Position numbers and translations under genes: made by a program. Source: Skeletonema tropicum (taxonomy: Eukaryota; Bacillariophyta; Thalassiosirophyceae; Thalassiosirales; Thalassiosiraceae). Taken from it: 64,000 nt of DNA. The notes below the pieces were generated by a model. The model made no database searches. It was not told the DNA's origin and worked only from the letters and a program-made list of their open reading frames with translations. Below, piece after piece: positions 51,649 through 61,316 of the stretch. How positions within the stretch are numbered: the first letter of the stretch is position 1; each line of letters begins with the position of its first letter. The stretch is from the NCBI GenBank assembly GCA_037178625.1, contig CM074137.1, positions 2,542,001 to 2,606,000 on the forward strand, in the 5' to 3' direction.

Positions 51649-52263
51649 TGATACTACTCCTGCCACCTCTAGAGAGAGCTCATGTGAACTTGAACAGCCC
51701 CAGATTCGGATAATATTGTAACTCTTTTAGAAGAAGCTCTTATTTATACTACGATGCCTTTCATTGTATCTATTCATATGGTAGAATCTGTCACCTACGA
51801 TGCCTTGCACGTTCCCATGATGCTTGCCACCATGATTGGGTGAGATTGGGAGAAGGGGTGTCATATATACGAATAGATGCCACGCACAGAGAAGAGAAAG
51901 AAGGGAAGTGAGGTCGCCTGTTGTCGCATCGTGACTGGATATATCCACATCCACATCAAGCAGCAAACTGCTTTGACCAAACCGTATGATGTTAACGTTC
52001 GGTCGATCCCCTTCCCCAGGATATATATTTCCAACAAGCACTTTGTAGGAGATTGAGATTAGTGATGATGAAACAAGTACTGGAGCAACAACAGCTTTGC
52101 CGTGCAAAAACAGGATGTCTACCTCAATCTTAAAACTACCTTATTCGTCCATCAATAGCAAGCGTCGACAAGACGATACCGTCTTTCCTTCATCGTCTCG
52201 AAAAAAAAGTTACTTTGATCCAAACTATGGTTGACAAACGACAGCTGAGCAACAAAGTGTCCA
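51649..52263. other. Intergenic region before the satellite array
   Basis: About 0.6 kb. A minus-strand frame (52107-51727) shows no motif, and I do not call it. Nothing else is recognisable. Confidence 0.4.
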
Positions 52264-52967
52264 GCGAAAGATACAATCTGGTTGAATGATAGTGATGCTG
52301 GCCAGCCACAATTGGACCTCTCAGATTGGCTATGAGGGTGGTAGCTTCGCTTCTACGAAAGCAACCCGTCTGAGCAGTGCTAATGTGCTTGTATCGTATC
52401 GCCACCGAATATAGTAGACCACTAGAAGTGCCTCATAACTATACTGACGACGAAAGATACAATCTGGTTGAATGATAGTGATGCTGGCCAGCCACAATTG
52501 GACCTCTCAGATTGGCTATGAGGGTGGTAGCTTCGCTTCTACGAAAGCAACCCGTCTGAGCAGTGCTAATGTGCTTGTATCGTATCGCCACCGAATATAG
52601 TAGACCACTAGAAGTGCCTCATAACTATACTGACGACGAAAGATACGATCTGGTTGAATGATAGTGATGCTGGCCAGCCACAATTGGACCTCTCAGATTG
52701 GCTATGAGGGTGGTAGCTTCGCTTCTACGAAAGCAACCCGTCTGAGCAGTGCTAATGTGCTTGTATCGTATCGCCACCGACTATAGAAGAGCACTAGAAG
52801 TGCCTCATAGCTATACTGACGACGATAGATACAATCTGGTTGAATGATAGTGATGCCGGCCAGCCACAATTGGACCTCTCAGATTGGCTATGAGGGTGGT
52901 AGCTTCGCTTCTACGAAAGCAACCCGTCTGAGCAGTGCTAATGTGCTTGTATCGTATCGTCACCGAC
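52264..52967. repeat. Tandem array of 186-bp units, block 1 (four copies)
   Basis: The anchor GATACAATCTGG (or GATACGATCTGG) recurs at 52270, 52456, 52642 and 52828, an exact 186-bp period. Units are nearly identical (for example GCTATGAGGGTGGTAGCTTC in each), with scattered substitutions. The fourth is cut after TATCGTCACCGAC by another sequence. No frame is conserved as protein. It is a satellite-like tandem repeat. Confidence 0.93.
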
Positions 52968-53604
52968 TGGGAATTACAGTACTAGTATTCCTCTAGCTAG
53001 ATCTTTATCTCCTAGTCCGCCTACCCGCAGTAGTATTTCCTCTTATCCATACCTCTCTCTAGGTGGGAAATAGAGGCTTTTTACCTCGCTGGACTCGAAC
53101 TGGTGACTTGCATTATGTTAGAAATGATAAAGTCACTGTCCCAGTAATCGATTACTGGGACAGTGACTTTATCATTTCTAACATTACTGGGACAGTGACT
53201 TTATCATTTCTAACATAATGCAAGTCACCAGTCCGTTCCTAGACTGATGACAGGATTACGAGCCTTGACAGGACCGTAAGTCCATGCCATCTCTAGTCGA
53301 TTACTGGAGACAGGAGTAGGCTAGCGCAGGTCACACCTTGCAGCGTCCACCTACATCTAGTGGGAATTACAGTACTAGTATTCCTCTAGCTAGATCTTTA
53401 TCTCCTAGTCCGCCTACCCGCAGTAGAAATTCCTCTTATCCATACCTCTCTCTAGGTGGGAAATAGAGGCTTTTTACCTCGCTGGACTCGAACTGGTGAC
53501 TTGCATTATGTTAGAAATGATAAAGTCACTGTCCCAGTAATCGATTACTGGGACAGTGACTTTATCATTTCTAACATAATGCAGTGACTTTATCATTTCT
53601 AACA
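52968..53604. repeat. Duplicated segment (about 393-bp period) carrying long perfect palindromes
   Basis: It interrupts the 186-bp array. The sequence beginning TGGGAATTACAGTACTAGTA starts at 52968 and again at 53361, with the second copy partial. Each copy carries a palindrome around AATCGATT: 53115-53184 (35-bp arms) with an extra copy of the right arm following (53185-53231), and 53502-53583 (41-bp arms, perfect). Similarity to a tRNA T-loop (TTCGAGT on the minus strand) does not hold up as a tRNA. Confidence 0.88.
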
Positions 53605-53954
53605 AGAAGTGCCTCATAGCTATACTGACGACGATAGATACGATCTGGTTGAATGATAGTGATGCCGGCCAGCCACAATTGGACCTCTCAGATTGGCTAT
53701 GAGGGTGGTAGCTTCGCTTCTACGAAAGCAACCCGTCTGAGCAGTGCTAATGTGCTTGTATCGTATCGCCACCGACTATAGCAGACCACTAGAAGTGCCT
53801 CATAGCTATACTGACGACGATAGATACAATCTGGTTGAATGATAGTGATGCCGGCCAGCTACAATTGGACCTCTTAGATTGGCTATGAGGGTGGTAGCTT
53901 CGCTTCTATGAAAGCAACCCGTCTGAGCAGTGCTAATGTGCTTGTATCGTATCT
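53605..53954. repeat. Tandem array of 186-bp units, block 2 (two copies)
   Basis: Two further copies of the 186-bp unit (anchors at 53637 and 53823). They begin mid-unit at AGAAGTGCCTCATAGC and end at GCTTGTATCGTATC before a poly-T run. The phase of the unit on both sides fits an insertion into one original array. Confidence 0.92.
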
Positions 53955-54145
53955 TTTTTTACTTTTACTATTTGATAAGAATATCTGAACGTGACGCTGC
54001 AGCTGCTCACACATTTTCTCCCACCAGATAGTAGAGTGCTTTTGAATGTTCTTTTTCTGATTGTCACACCCACATATTTGTCCTACAGATAGAGTGCATT
54101 CGAAAGTTCTCTTCCTGATTGTCCCGCCGCCAACACACTCTTAAC

Positions 54146-55107
54146 CTACTCCTCATCAAACTCGTAACAACTCATGATAGGGCCAGAAATGTTTGTGACG
54201 TAAGCGCCTTGTGGATAGAAGTTATCTCTGATCCACCGTTCCGGCTCCGCCCAATCCAGGCTAACGGTATCAACCGGTCTGGTATCATACACCCCATCAC
54301 TATCTCCTGCCGGGATGCCCTTCCCCTTGATCAATGTCCCGTATCCGCTGCCTATCCAGGATGGATCCGGATTGCCCTCCATCATAAGAACTGTTTCAGA
54401 TATAGCACGGAAAGCGACTCTTTCGAAGACTGAGCATACTGTTCCATCGGGATTCTGTCGGACAAAGCTCATCTCTCCGTCTCCGTCCTGATTCAGTTTT
54501 GCAAACGTGTAGTGGCCGTCACGAGCCCCCCTATCATTATATGGCTGTTGTAGAAACCGTGTATGGAGCTCTGGAAAACCTGGGGGATTCCACTGCACGT
54601 CAAAGGCACGGTCGAGAGGAATGACATATGGGAGGACTTCAACGCTAACGCGGCGTGGTATGCATCTACTCTTGAGCACATTCCACCTGCATCTTGGAGC
54701 CCTGCGGCAACGAAACTTTCTGCGGGCCCTGCATTGAATCGCAAGGATCATTTGGTCATCCTCGGACAAATCAGCAATTTTGTCACCGTCATTTTCAAGT
54801 TCAAATCCACTAACAGGATGCTACGATCTATATCATGCAAGTGAGAGTGAAGTTGAGAAGTGAGAGGCGTCAGTATCAGTAACTTGAACTTGAATCAGTA
54901 GAACGGCTGCAATACAAGGCAAGGCAAGGCAAGGCAAGGCAAGGCAAGGCAAGGCAAGGTCAAGGCAAGACGAAGCACATGAACTGACTTATCAAACGAA
55001 CGGAACAAATAACAATGCAAACTTACAACAGCCACAGCGGCAGAGACAGCTCCTGGAGCGATTGAGAGAAGAGCCAAGGTGGCGGAGATAATAAGATGAA
55101 GCTTCAT
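54146..55107 (-). CDS. Small secreted protein of unknown function
   Basis: Two exons: 55107-55027 (MKLHLIISATLALLSIAPGA plus VSAAVAV, a textbook signal peptide) and 54820-54146. A 206-bp intron starts GTAAGT and ends ...TCGTAG, phase 0, giving 251 aa. The mature protein opens acidic (FELENDGDKIADLSEDDQMI), then has a Cys/Arg-rich patch (CRARRKFRCRRAPRCRW) and several aromatic/Gly motifs (WIGSGYGTLIKGKGIPAGDS, WIRDNFYPQGAYV), ending CYEFDEE. Five Cys residues in about 70 aa suggest disulfides. I know no family. It is probably extracellular or cell-wall-associated. The intron carries a pentanucleotide microsatellite. The acceptor choice is inferred from frame and conservation of the open frame. 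Confidence 0.6.
54915..54969. repeat. Pentanucleotide microsatellite (CAAGG)n
   Basis: Nine perfect CAAGG units (54915-54959), then T, then one and a half more. It lies inside the predicted intron of the secreted-protein gene, so length changes would not alter the protein. Confidence 0.95.
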
Positions 55108-56857
55108 GATTTTTGTGATATCGTTTGATCTGTTGATAAAATTATGGCAGGATCAAGAGGCCAACCCCGATGAAATGGTTCATGTTGGTGTTCCTGAAAC
55201 GATTCACACTTGTGTCGGTTCACACCTGTGTCGGTTCACACTTGTGTCCTGTGCGTGGCAGGGAGCTGATCCTCAGCCATCCACTTGAAGTTGGGAAAGC
55301 AGAAACTGTCTTTTACGTCACTGTGACTTTTACTGATGAAAGGCCTTTCCCTTCTAGAAATCTGAAGAATGTGAATGCCGCTCTGTCTTCTCTTTCTCTC
55401 TTTCTTTCAAGTATACCCCAGCCCTATTTTTCCGTTGAAAATTCAACCGTCAGCAATCGGCTGGATCTTGTGTGTCTATGAATCGTTGAATCTTGTCCAC
55501 AGCGTAGAGGCACTACTGCCACCATCCAATGCTGTTGGCATGCAGTTGAGCTGGGCAAGGCTTTGTGATGGCAAGAGTTCCGACAGATGTCACTGTGTGC
55601 GAGAGAGCCAGGGACGCTGCACGACAAATGTTCACCCCAGCTCCCTGATCATCTTGCCTACTAGACTCAAAAACATTGTCCTTTCCTACTCGCCACCAAC
55701 ACCACTGCCCTCGCCTCTTCTGCCACAACCCAGCTTTGTCCTCCACTGCAACACACCACACTCCATGGCATCTAAATCATCATTATTATTGTCGGCCTCC
55801 TCTGCATCATCTTCCATGTCATCTTCATTTGGACTGCCTCCAATCGGAGTTCTCATCACCGACATCACCACCATGGTGGAATAACACAAACCAACAATCA
55901 CATCTAACAACAAGTCAACATCTAATGATGTGTGGCAGCGAGCTGCTGTCTCTGCGCAATAGCAATAATTCTGGAAAGAGATCAAAAACAAAACGGAGAG
56001 CGCAAAATACAATCCAATTGATGTTTAGGGGTAGAGGTTGTTGACTCTCCAGGAGCACAAAATTAAAATTAAGAAAGAATACAACAACAACATATATCAG
56101 CTGCTTCCATACATTATTTAACTTATTCCTCAGACTAGGTGTCTATAATCTCCCGCTCCAGCTCCAGCACTTGTATCCAACATTCTAGCAATACCTCAGA
56201 ATACCTCCTTCATGATTACTATCTTCTCCATCTTCCATCATGATTACTATCTTCTCCATCTTCCATCTCCTGCTCCATCTCCTTCTCTGAAATCTCCAGG
56301 AGAGAGAACAGAGTACTGATAGAGCAGAGAGAAAGAATGATAATGGGAACAGAAATGAAGTGATGACTATTGAGATTATGCAAAACCCCCGGAAGCAGAG
56401 CTGCTTCTCCATCTTCCATCTCCTGCTCCATCGAAAAGGAAATAGATGTGTCTCTACCGAAGTAGCTATTGAAAAGTTTGTATATACTAATTCTTCTCAT
56501 CATAGAATTCTTGCCAAATGTCACTTGTAGCTTGCTGTAACCAATCTTTGAATGTCTGTTCATCTGGTGCATTATGTTCCAGCACTGATAATCAGCGGAA
56601 GGTATGATATGCCTGCAGCATATGCGAAGTTGCATTGTGCACAAAGATTCATCCACCTAGTTCGTCCTCATGTTGGGACGCTTGACACTCAGAGCTCAGA
56701 GGCACCAGGACATCTTCACGTGAACATACTTAGCGTTCTCTCAAACACATTGATTTCCGTAAGGGACGCAGAAAAGGAGAGTAATCGGAGGACACATAGT
56801 GCTAGAGTGACTACAGCTTGGAGGAAACGCTCTAGTGTGTGTGTGTGTAACTTGGCC
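55108..56857. other. Intergenic region with short tandem repeats
   Basis: No supported gene in about 1.75 kb; the longer frames lack ATG starts or are low-complexity. Repeats include three 16-bp units TTCACACTTGTGTCGG (55203-55250), two 28-bp units beginning CATGATTACTATC (56212-56267) with related CT-rich sequence again near 56402-56433, and a GT run near 56838-56847. The last bases TAACTTGGCC belong to the 3' tip of the non-LTR element split by the LTR retrotransposon. Confidence 0.55.
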
Positions 56858-57106
56858 TGTCACACCTACGTAGTGTCGGACATCAATCAAATTCATATTT
56901 ATGTTATCTGGTTTCTCGTTTCTCAATATGTTTCGGAATGCTTTATCTGGTTTCTCGTTTCTCAATATGTTTCGGAATCCTCCATCGCCAATGAAAGCAA
57001 CCGAATCCAAAAACGTTGATCGTTTCCTTTATATTTTAAGTAATAATAATTCTATTCGTTACATCTATTGATCAATAATAAGCTCAATTGTTAGCTAGAT
57101 TGGACA
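56858..57106 (+). repeat. 5' LTR
   Basis: 249 bp, TG...CA ends. It contains two 36-bp internal repeats (56904-56939 and 56943-56978, 39-bp period) beginning TTATCTGG, which could be promoter/enhancer units. Immediately downstream, 57108-57119 is a perfect 12-bp palindrome AGTATTAATACT where a tRNA primer-binding site would be expected. Confidence 0.95.
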
Positions 57107-57157
57107 CAGTATTAATACTCCCATATAAACCAACCAAGAAGAAAAACTACGTACAAA

Positions 57158-58504
57158 ATGAATACCTACAAATCAAAGAACGCATGGTTGTTTCACACCA
57201 GGTACGCTCGGAACGAACTCACCTCCAAAAGTGCAGCAGCGCTCAGGGAGATGCCTCGTTTCGGAAGTAAAAGGATCTATGGACTTCGCCCAGATGGAAG
57301 CAAGATTGAGGAAGACTTCATTGTGTTCAGGGATAACGCACCTAGTACGGAACTTGAACATTACTTGGGCCAAGCCGAATCCTACGTCAACATGGCGGAT
57401 GAATGTCAATGGGCCCCAGCCACTCGCTTCGCCAACTACGGGAAGCTTCTCGATGGACCTGCAAAGAACACGTGGAGGAAGCTGATGGATGAGGGACATG
57501 ACTACTGGGATAACAATAATCAAGCGACCGATCAGGACTTCGTGGATGCTCTTGGTGCCTATTTCATCATGTGGACAAAACATCCTAACCCCGGTGATGC
57601 CTTCGATCAGCACATCCTTCGCATCCAGTACAAACACCAGAAGGAATTCAACCTACCAGTCAAACCAAGCAACTTCGTGGATCGAATGTCAGAACTTTGG
57701 AGATACAGTGAGATGATGCCTCGTATAGGAGCGCAATGTTCCGATATGCAAAAGACTACTGCTCTGATGCTTGGTCTCCCCGAGGAGGCCAAAGATTTCC
57801 TCCAAGATGAGAAGGACGTTGATGTTTATGACCTCCAAGGTAATGGTAACAACGCCCTTGTATGGACCGACGTAATGGAGTATCTAGAGGCCTGGTGGTC
57901 TCGAGATTACGGCAAGGAAGTCCGAAAGAAGTATCAACAGCAAGAAGAGAAGAAGAGGAAGAGGAAGGATGACGACGATGACGATGAAGCCGATGGAGAT
58001 GGAGGCCAAGATCGACGTCAACGGAAGAAGAAGAAGAATAACCGCAATAAGAGCGGTCGCAATGGCAATGGGAACAACAGTAACAACACCAACAACGGCA
58101 AGGAGTTCCACTCCAAGCAATGTTCAATTCATCCTGATCACAACCATAAGTGGAAAGACTGTATCTATTGTTTCAACGGGTCTAATTTCAAGAAGGAGCT
58201 TGCTGAGAAGTTCTATCAAGGCAAAACCAGGACGTCTGCCCCATATTGGTGGAAGAAAGGTTATGAGCGTCGTTTCAAGAGCAACGAGCAAGAACCCCCG
58301 CAACAGCAACATGGATCTTACCTCGTAGCTCCTCAACAACCTGCTCAACTACCTCCAGCTCCAGTTCCCCAAGCACCTCCGCAACCAGCTCCAATGTTTG
58401 CTACGTCTGCAGCAACAGCTCCGTCAGCACCTGTTCAACAGCAACTTTATTCCATCCAAGTTAATGCCCAAGGTCAACGAGTCTTCGTCCCTCATCAGGC
58501 CTGA
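57158..58504 (+). CDS. gag: Retrotransposon Gag protein
   Basis: 448 aa, ATG 51 bp after the 5' LTR. The N-terminal two thirds resemble a capsid-like helical region (for example DQDFVDALGAYFIMWTKHPN, RMSELWRYSEMMPRIGAQCS). It is followed by a very basic and acidic low-complexity stretch (KKRKRKDDDDDDEADGD, QDRRQRKKKKNNRNKSGRNG). A zinc-knuckle-like CSIHPDHNHKWKDC starts at Cys322, with CxxHPxxxHxxxxC spacing unlike the standard CCHC. The Pro/Gln-rich tail ends at a UGA. The frame continues open past this UGA directly into pol, so Gag-Pol could be made by stop-codon readthrough. Confidence 0.9.
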   Translation: MNTYKSKNAWLFHTRYARNELTSKSAAALREMPRFGSKRIYGLRPDGSKIEEDFIVFRDNAPSTELEHYLGQAESYVNMADECQWAPATRFANYGKLLDGPAKNTWRKLMDEGHDYWDNNNQATDQDFVDALGAYFIMWTKHPNPGDAFDQHILRIQYKHQKEFNLPVKPSNFVDRMSELWRYSEMMPRIGAQCSDMQKTTALMLGLPEEAKDFLQDEKDVDVYDLQGNGNNALVWTDVMEYLEAWWSRDYGKEVRKKYQQQEEKKRKRKDDDDDDEADGDGGQDRRQRKKKKNNRNKSGRNGNGNNSNNTNNGKEFHSKQCSIHPDHNHKWKDCIYCFNGSNFKKELAEKFYQGKTRTSAPYWWKKGYERRFKSNEQEPPQQQHGSYLVAPQQPAQLPPAPVPQAPPQPAPMFATSAATAPSAPVQQQLYSIQVNAQGQRVFVPHQA

Positions 58505-58618
58505 AACGCCGACCCTGTTGGGAATTGCACTACTTTCATCGATATCTATTCTACGAGCCTTGAAGAAGTAACAGGGTATGCTAATGCCCCAGCTGCTCTT
58601 GAGTATCATGTCAACAAT

Positions 58619-61291
58619 GTGACCTCAGAGCCTCCGAGCGCGATTGATGTTCAACTTCCATGTTGCATCCGCGGGAACAATAATACAGTTCCTGCCGCTC
58701 TGCAAGCACAGCCCAGCTTGAATAGTGGAGTCCCGATATGTAAGGATCCAAGAGCGCAGCCAGCTTCTAGCCCTGCACCAATGCTCGACCGCATCGCATC
58801 AGACGCTCAACTTCATGATGATGAGTTCTTGAACGAATTGTTCAATAGTCACTTTGCGGAGGATGCACTAGCTGCAACCATCAACAACATTCCTTTCACT
58901 AATGAAGTAGTCGCTATCGAAGCGCAGAGAGTGGATTGTCCTGAATATCACGTGCTCGATCCAATCCCAGGCCAATCTAATGCGGAAGCTTGGGATTTCA
59001 ACATTTTTCCAGATACAGTCGTTGAATCTTACGGCAATGAACTAGTCGATTTGGGAGCAGCATTGCAGCTACCAAGCATTTGTGACAAACGAGTCAAGCA
59101 ATTTGGGGCGATCCTCGAGTCATTTCAGTTCAGTGACCCTCAGATCACCTTCCAAGTAGATTCAAAAGGCAGAACAGTCCCTATGGCAACTGCATACGCT
59201 ATGGTCAAGTCAGTCAATGGAGTCGAATCCAATCGCTTCCTCAAGTGCCTTTTTGACACCGGTGGCAGCGTATCGATGGCTCACCGGAGTGTTTTACCAC
59301 CCGGAGCAGCCCTTCTTCAACCATCAAAAACAACAATATGTAATACCATTGCAGGCAACTATGCACCAGTTGGATCCCTCCTCGGTGAAGGAATCAAGTT
59401 CCCTGAATTCGATGCCAACCTCACCGTTGACAGTCAAGAGTTCCTCGTCTTTGACGCCAAGTGTTCGTTTGATTTGATACTTGGTAATGATTTCCTGCGG
59501 AAGATAGGTCTAATAGTTGATTACGAAAGACTCGAGCTCGGGTGGCAGGGCAAGCGCATTCCAATGAACTCCAACTTTACAAAGGAGCGACTAAGTGCAG
59601 CAATCGATGGATGCATCATTGAAGATGAAGATGACGATCTGAACTACCTCGACTCTTTCGCTACGTCAATTGCTGATTCAACCTATGACGAGATAAATGT
59701 GGATGAGGTCATCAAAGAGAATTGTCAGCATCTGTCTCCGACTCAGCGCCAGGACCTCAGCGAGATGTTACGCAAGCATTACAAGCTCTTCGACGGCAAG
59801 CTTCATGTCTACAAAGGAGCCAAGATGGATATTGAATTACAACCAGGAGCACAACCAGTTTTTCGGCGGCCTTACCCTACTCCTCGAGTCCATATGGAAA
59901 CATTCAAGAAGGAGTTGCTGCGTCTCATCGACATAGGTGTTCTTGAAAGAGTCTCTGGCCCGTCTGCATGGGGACTGCCTTCGTTTATTGTTCCCAAGAA
60001 AGATGGCAAAGTTCGTTTCATAGCAGATCTACGTGAGCTCAATAAGGTCATCAAACCCAAGGATTATACTCTCCCTATCATCCAGGACCTGATCCGAAAG
60101 CGTTCGGGATTCCAGTACATGACGAAACTTGATTTGAGCATGATGTTCTATTCGTTTGAATTGACGGACAAAGCTAAGGACCTCACCACTATATCAACAC
60201 CGTTCGGTCTCTTTCGTTGGACGAGAGCTCCTATGGGTCTCCGCAACTCTCCGGCATTTGCGCAGTCAGTTATTGAGGAAGTTCTTCGAGATTTAGATGA
60301 CGTTGAAGTTTACATTGATGACATCGCCATATGGTCAGATACTTGGGAAGACCATACACGCACCCTCAACGAAGTGTTCAGGCGCCTTGAAGAGGCAGGG
60401 TTTAGTGTTAACCCTTTGAAGTGCGAATTCGGTATTGCAGAAGGGGACTTCCTTGGTCATTGGGTCTCCAAGGATGGCATTCAACCTTGGCAGAAGAAAG
60501 TTCAAGCGGTTCTTGATTTGAAACGGCCTACCAACGCTAGCGAAGTGCGAACGCTTGTGGGCCTCATCAACTGGTATCGTGACTTCTGGCCTCGACGAAG
60601 CCATCTCCTCTCTCCGTTCACTCAACTTATCCGCGGTATTCAGAAGAAGAAAGCACCGATCGTTTGGACTCCAGAATTAGAGAAAGTTTTTCAGGAAGTG
60701 AAGCAAGTTATTGCAAGTGATGCTTTGTGTGCCTACCCCAACCACAATGAGCCTTTTGAAGTCTACACGGACAGTTCTGATTATCAACTGGGAGCAGCCA
60801 TACTTCAAGGCGGGCGCCCTGTTGCGTATTACTCCAAAAGACTCTCGGCGGCACAGTCTCGATACACAACGATGGAGAAGGAGCTCCTGGCAATCGTCAG
60901 CACTCTCACGGAATATCGTACCATGCTATTTGGAGCAAAGATCAAAATCTTCACTGACCATCGCAACCTTACATTCTCTAACTTGAACAGTCAGAGAGTC
61001 CTTCGTTGGAGATGTTTCCTCGAATCTTTTCATGCCGAATGGTTCTATCATCCAGGCAAGCTTAATGTGCTAGCGGACGCGTACAGTCGACTCCCCAAGT
61101 TTGATTTCTCAGGAGCCGAGAAGAGGCAGGATGAACTATCCCCTACTCCAGTTCAATTCAATCCAGTTCCCCAAGATGTCAATCAAGATGAAGAACCCAG
61201 CATCTTTGAAGAACAACTAGCAGAGTTGGCCAGTGATGACGAGTTCCCGCTACATCAATTGCAACAGTTCATGAATCTTCCTTTGCTATAG
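58619..61291 (+). CDS. pol: Retrotransposon Pol: aspartic protease, reverse transcriptase, RNase H
   Basis: 890 codons from a GTG, in the same frame as gag; the frame is actually open from the gag UGA at 58502, and there is no ATG at its head. The aspartic protease active site is LFDTGGSVS (Asp213) with a later FDLILGNDFL. The RT has SFIVPKKDGKVRFIADLREL, TKLDLSMMFYSFEL, RAPMGLRNSPAFAQ and the catalytic YIDD (Tyr565). RNase H has VYTDSSDYQLGAAIL (Asp718), EKELLAIV and FTDHRNLTF. All catalytic residues visible are intact. Translation must come from readthrough of the gag stop or another recoding route. It ends at TAG, with the integrase frame beginning about 17 bp earlier in the +1 frame. Confidence 0.93.
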   Translation: MTSEPPSAIDVQLPCCIRGNNNTVPAALQAQPSLNSGVPICKDPRAQPASSPAPMLDRIASDAQLHDDEFLNELFNSHFAEDALAATINNIPFTNEVVAIEAQRVDCPEYHVLDPIPGQSNAEAWDFNIFPDTVVESYGNELVDLGAALQLPSICDKRVKQFGAILESFQFSDPQITFQVDSKGRTVPMATAYAMVKSVNGVESNRFLKCLFDTGGSVSMAHRSVLPPGAALLQPSKTTICNTIAGNYAPVGSLLGEGIKFPEFDANLTVDSQEFLVFDAKCSFDLILGNDFLRKIGLIVDYERLELGWQGKRIPMNSNFTKERLSAAIDGCIIEDEDDDLNYLDSFATSIADSTYDEINVDEVIKENCQHLSPTQRQDLSEMLRKHYKLFDGKLHVYKGAKMDIELQPGAQPVFRRPYPTPRVHMETFKKELLRLIDIGVLERVSGPSAWGLPSFIVPKKDGKVRFIADLRELNKVIKPKDYTLPIIQDLIRKRSGFQYMTKLDLSMMFYSFELTDKAKDLTTISTPFGLFRWTRAPMGLRNSPAFAQSVIEEVLRDLDDVEVYIDDIAIWSDTWEDHTRTLNEVFRRLEEAGFSVNPLKCEFGIAEGDFLGHWVSKDGIQPWQKKVQAVLDLKRPTNASEVRTLVGLINWYRDFWPRRSHLLSPFTQLIRGIQKKKAPIVWTPELEKVFQEVKQVIASDALCAYPNHNEPFEVYTDSSDYQLGAAILQGGRPVAYYSKRLSAAQSRYTTMEKELLAIVSTLTEYRTMLFGAKIKIFTDHRNLTFSNLNSQRVLRWRCFLESFHAEWFYHPGKLNVLADAYSRLPKFDFSGAEKRQDELSPTPVQFNPVPQDVNQDEEPSIFEEQLAELASDDEFPLHQLQQFMNLPLL

Positions 61292-61316
61292 CCCTACTCC
61301 TCAAGATGAATCGACC

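Noticed and set aside
51727..52107. 126-codon minus-strand frame between the DUF6824 gene and the satellite
   Set aside because: It has no motif, no supporting start context and no conserved composition.
53085..53115. tRNA-like T-loop (TTCGAGT on the minus strand) in the palindrome segment
   Set aside because: The flanking bases cannot form a T-stem (only two of five pairs), and no anticodon or acceptor arm can be drawn.
52264..53954. CRISPR-like array
   Set aside because: The units are 186 bp and wholly repetitive with no variable spacers, and the genome is eukaryotic.
55686..56012. 108-codon minus-strand frame with a hydrophobic start
   Set aside because: It starts at TTG, the hydrophobic run is followed by low complexity, and it overlaps equally open plus-strand frames.
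56219..56656. 145-codon minus-strand frame with repeated MEQEMEDGE
   Set aside because: There is no ATG at its head, and the repeats come from a CT-rich tandem repeat rather than a protein domain.
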